From an uncultured Oscillospiraceae bacterium (GTDB taxonomy: Bacteria > Bacillota > Clostridia > Oscillospirales > Ruminococcaceae): a stretch of DNA of 64,000 nucleotides. Location of the stretch: positions 1 through 64,000 of the forward strand of contig CAKSPU010000002.1 of the NCBI GenBank assembly GCA_934486875.1, read 5' to 3'. The translations under genes and the position numbers were made by a program. Positions 63,601-64,000 of this stretch are shown here, in pieces (the stretch's first letter is position 1; each line of letters starts with the position of its first letter). The notes under the pieces are model-generated. The model was given only the letters and a program-made list of their open reading frames with translations. It was not told the origin of the DNA and did not search any database.

Positions 63601-64000
63601 TTGAGCAATAAGAAGAAAAAGAAGCATTCGGGTGCCCCAATGCCCCGTACAGCCAAGAAAAACAACATCACCCCCGAGGAGGAGAAGAATATCCCTGTCC
63701 AGAGCCTCAGCGAGATGATGGCATTTTCCGATGAAGCCGAGGAAGAGCCCGAAACAGAGGATATAATCGTTCCAAAGCCGACGGACAAGCCTGCCCCCAA
63801 GGCGGAAGAAAAAGCTGCTCCCAAGGCGGAAGAAAAAGCTGCCCCCAAGGCAGAGGAAAAAGCTGCTCCCAAGACAGAGGAAAAATCTGCTCCCAAAGCA
63901 GAGAATAAACCTGCGCCCAAGGCAGAAGAAAAGCCCGCACCTAAAGCAGAGGAAAAGCCTGTCCCCAAGGAAGATAAGGACGCTCTTTCAAGCGGTCCTA
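63601..64000 (+). CDS. Lys/Ala/Glu/Pro-repeat protein (3' end outside window)
   Basis: The frame opens after a stop at 63,592 and begins with TTG at 63,601 (weak GGATGTG upstream); the next in-frame ATG is 63,640. It runs off the window after 133 codons. The N-terminus is basic (SNKKKKKHS), followed by an acidic segment (EEEKNIPVQSLSEMMAF, DEAEEEPETEDI), then eight copies of an 8-residue PAPKAEEK-type unit. No signal peptide is visible. Such linkers often precede a folded domain, here unseen; function unknown. The antisense frames over it are shadows. Confidence 0.75.
   Translation, partial: MSNKKKKKHSGAPMPRTAKKNNITPEEEKNIPVQSLSEMMAFSDEAEEEPETEDIIVPKPTDKPAPKAEEKAAPKAEEKAAPKAEEKAAPKTEEKSAPKAENKPAPKAEEKPAPKAEEKPVPKEDKDALSSGP
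63787..63978. repeat. 24-bp tandem repeat coding for PAPKAEEK units
   Basis: Eight 24-bp units in frame; the variants include KAAPKAEE, KAAPKTEE, KSAPKAEN and KPVPKEDK. Third positions differ (CCC/CCT, AAG/AAA, GAA/GAG), so the array is not all recent. Confidence 0.9.

Overview
The window looks like chromosome from a Gram-positive, anaerobic, plant-fibre or gut clostridium of the Oscillospiraceae/Ruminococcus type. The grounds are: a cellobiose 2-epimerase very like the Ruminococcus albus enzyme, a GlgC/GlgD pair, Firmicutes gene orders (gdpP-rplI-dnaB, tilS-hpt-ftsH, ylqG-ylqH, and flgM-flgN-flgK-flgL-yviE-fliW-csrA), a Trp T-box, and a SpoIIE phosphatase. Housekeeping genes are packed tightly, ribosome-binding sites are usually GAAAGGA or GGAGG, and sigma-A promoters mostly have a 17-nt spacer. 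I see no rRNA, tRNA, phage or CRISPR array. Family names come from recognising motifs and gene order; nothing was searched against a database.

Layout. Positions 179-11,324 (minus strand) form one long operon, rnj-gdpP-SUFU-rplI-dnaB-tilS-hpt-ftsH, read from a strong promoter at about 11.8 kb through an unusual ~460-nt leader. From 11.9 to 17.1 kb (minus) lie an Rpn-type nuclease, a DUF4321 membrane protein, a U32 peptidase, a ZapA-like protein and an unknown membrane protein. From 17.5 to 26.4 kb (plus) lie spoIIE and a complete glycogen cluster, glgB-glgC-glgD-glgA, followed by an EAL phosphodiesterase (26.6-28.3 kb). From 28.4 to 35.4 kb (minus) is a complete tryptophan operon, trpE-trpGD-trpC-trpF-trpB-trpA, under a T-box. 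From 35.5 to 39.7 kb (minus) lies secA-cellobiose epimerase-comFB. From 40.1 to 42.8 kb (plus) are aspartate kinase and citrate synthase.

Positions 43.4-52.6 kb (minus) hold a late flagellar operon led by flgM, with a sigma-28-type promoter. It encodes hook-filament junction proteins, cap, chaperones and the CsrA/FliW switch. Positions 53.0-58.3 kb (minus) hold a chemotaxis operon, cheA-cheW-cheR-cheB-cheW. Facing away from it is a ylqG/flhX pair that looks related to flagellar export (58.7-60.9 kb). The right end carries nucleoside salvage genes, a GNAT acetyltransferase, an ECF transporter S component, and the start of a KAEEK-repeat protein that runs off the window.

The least expected content is between genes. 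About 160-bp foldback repeats occur at 1-133 (cut by the window), 16,113-16,275, 17,319-17,479 and 24,768-24,926, with a solo arm at 42,853-42,902. They share one GC-rich core hairpin, but each copy has its own arm sequence, matched left to right. Two of them sit just upstream of spoIIE and glgA and contain outward promoter-like motifs. A second, multi-hairpin repeat brackets the flagellar operon in direct orientation. The RNase J leader and the disordered, Asn/Tyr/Arg-rich N-terminus of RNase J are the other strongest candidates for new biology.
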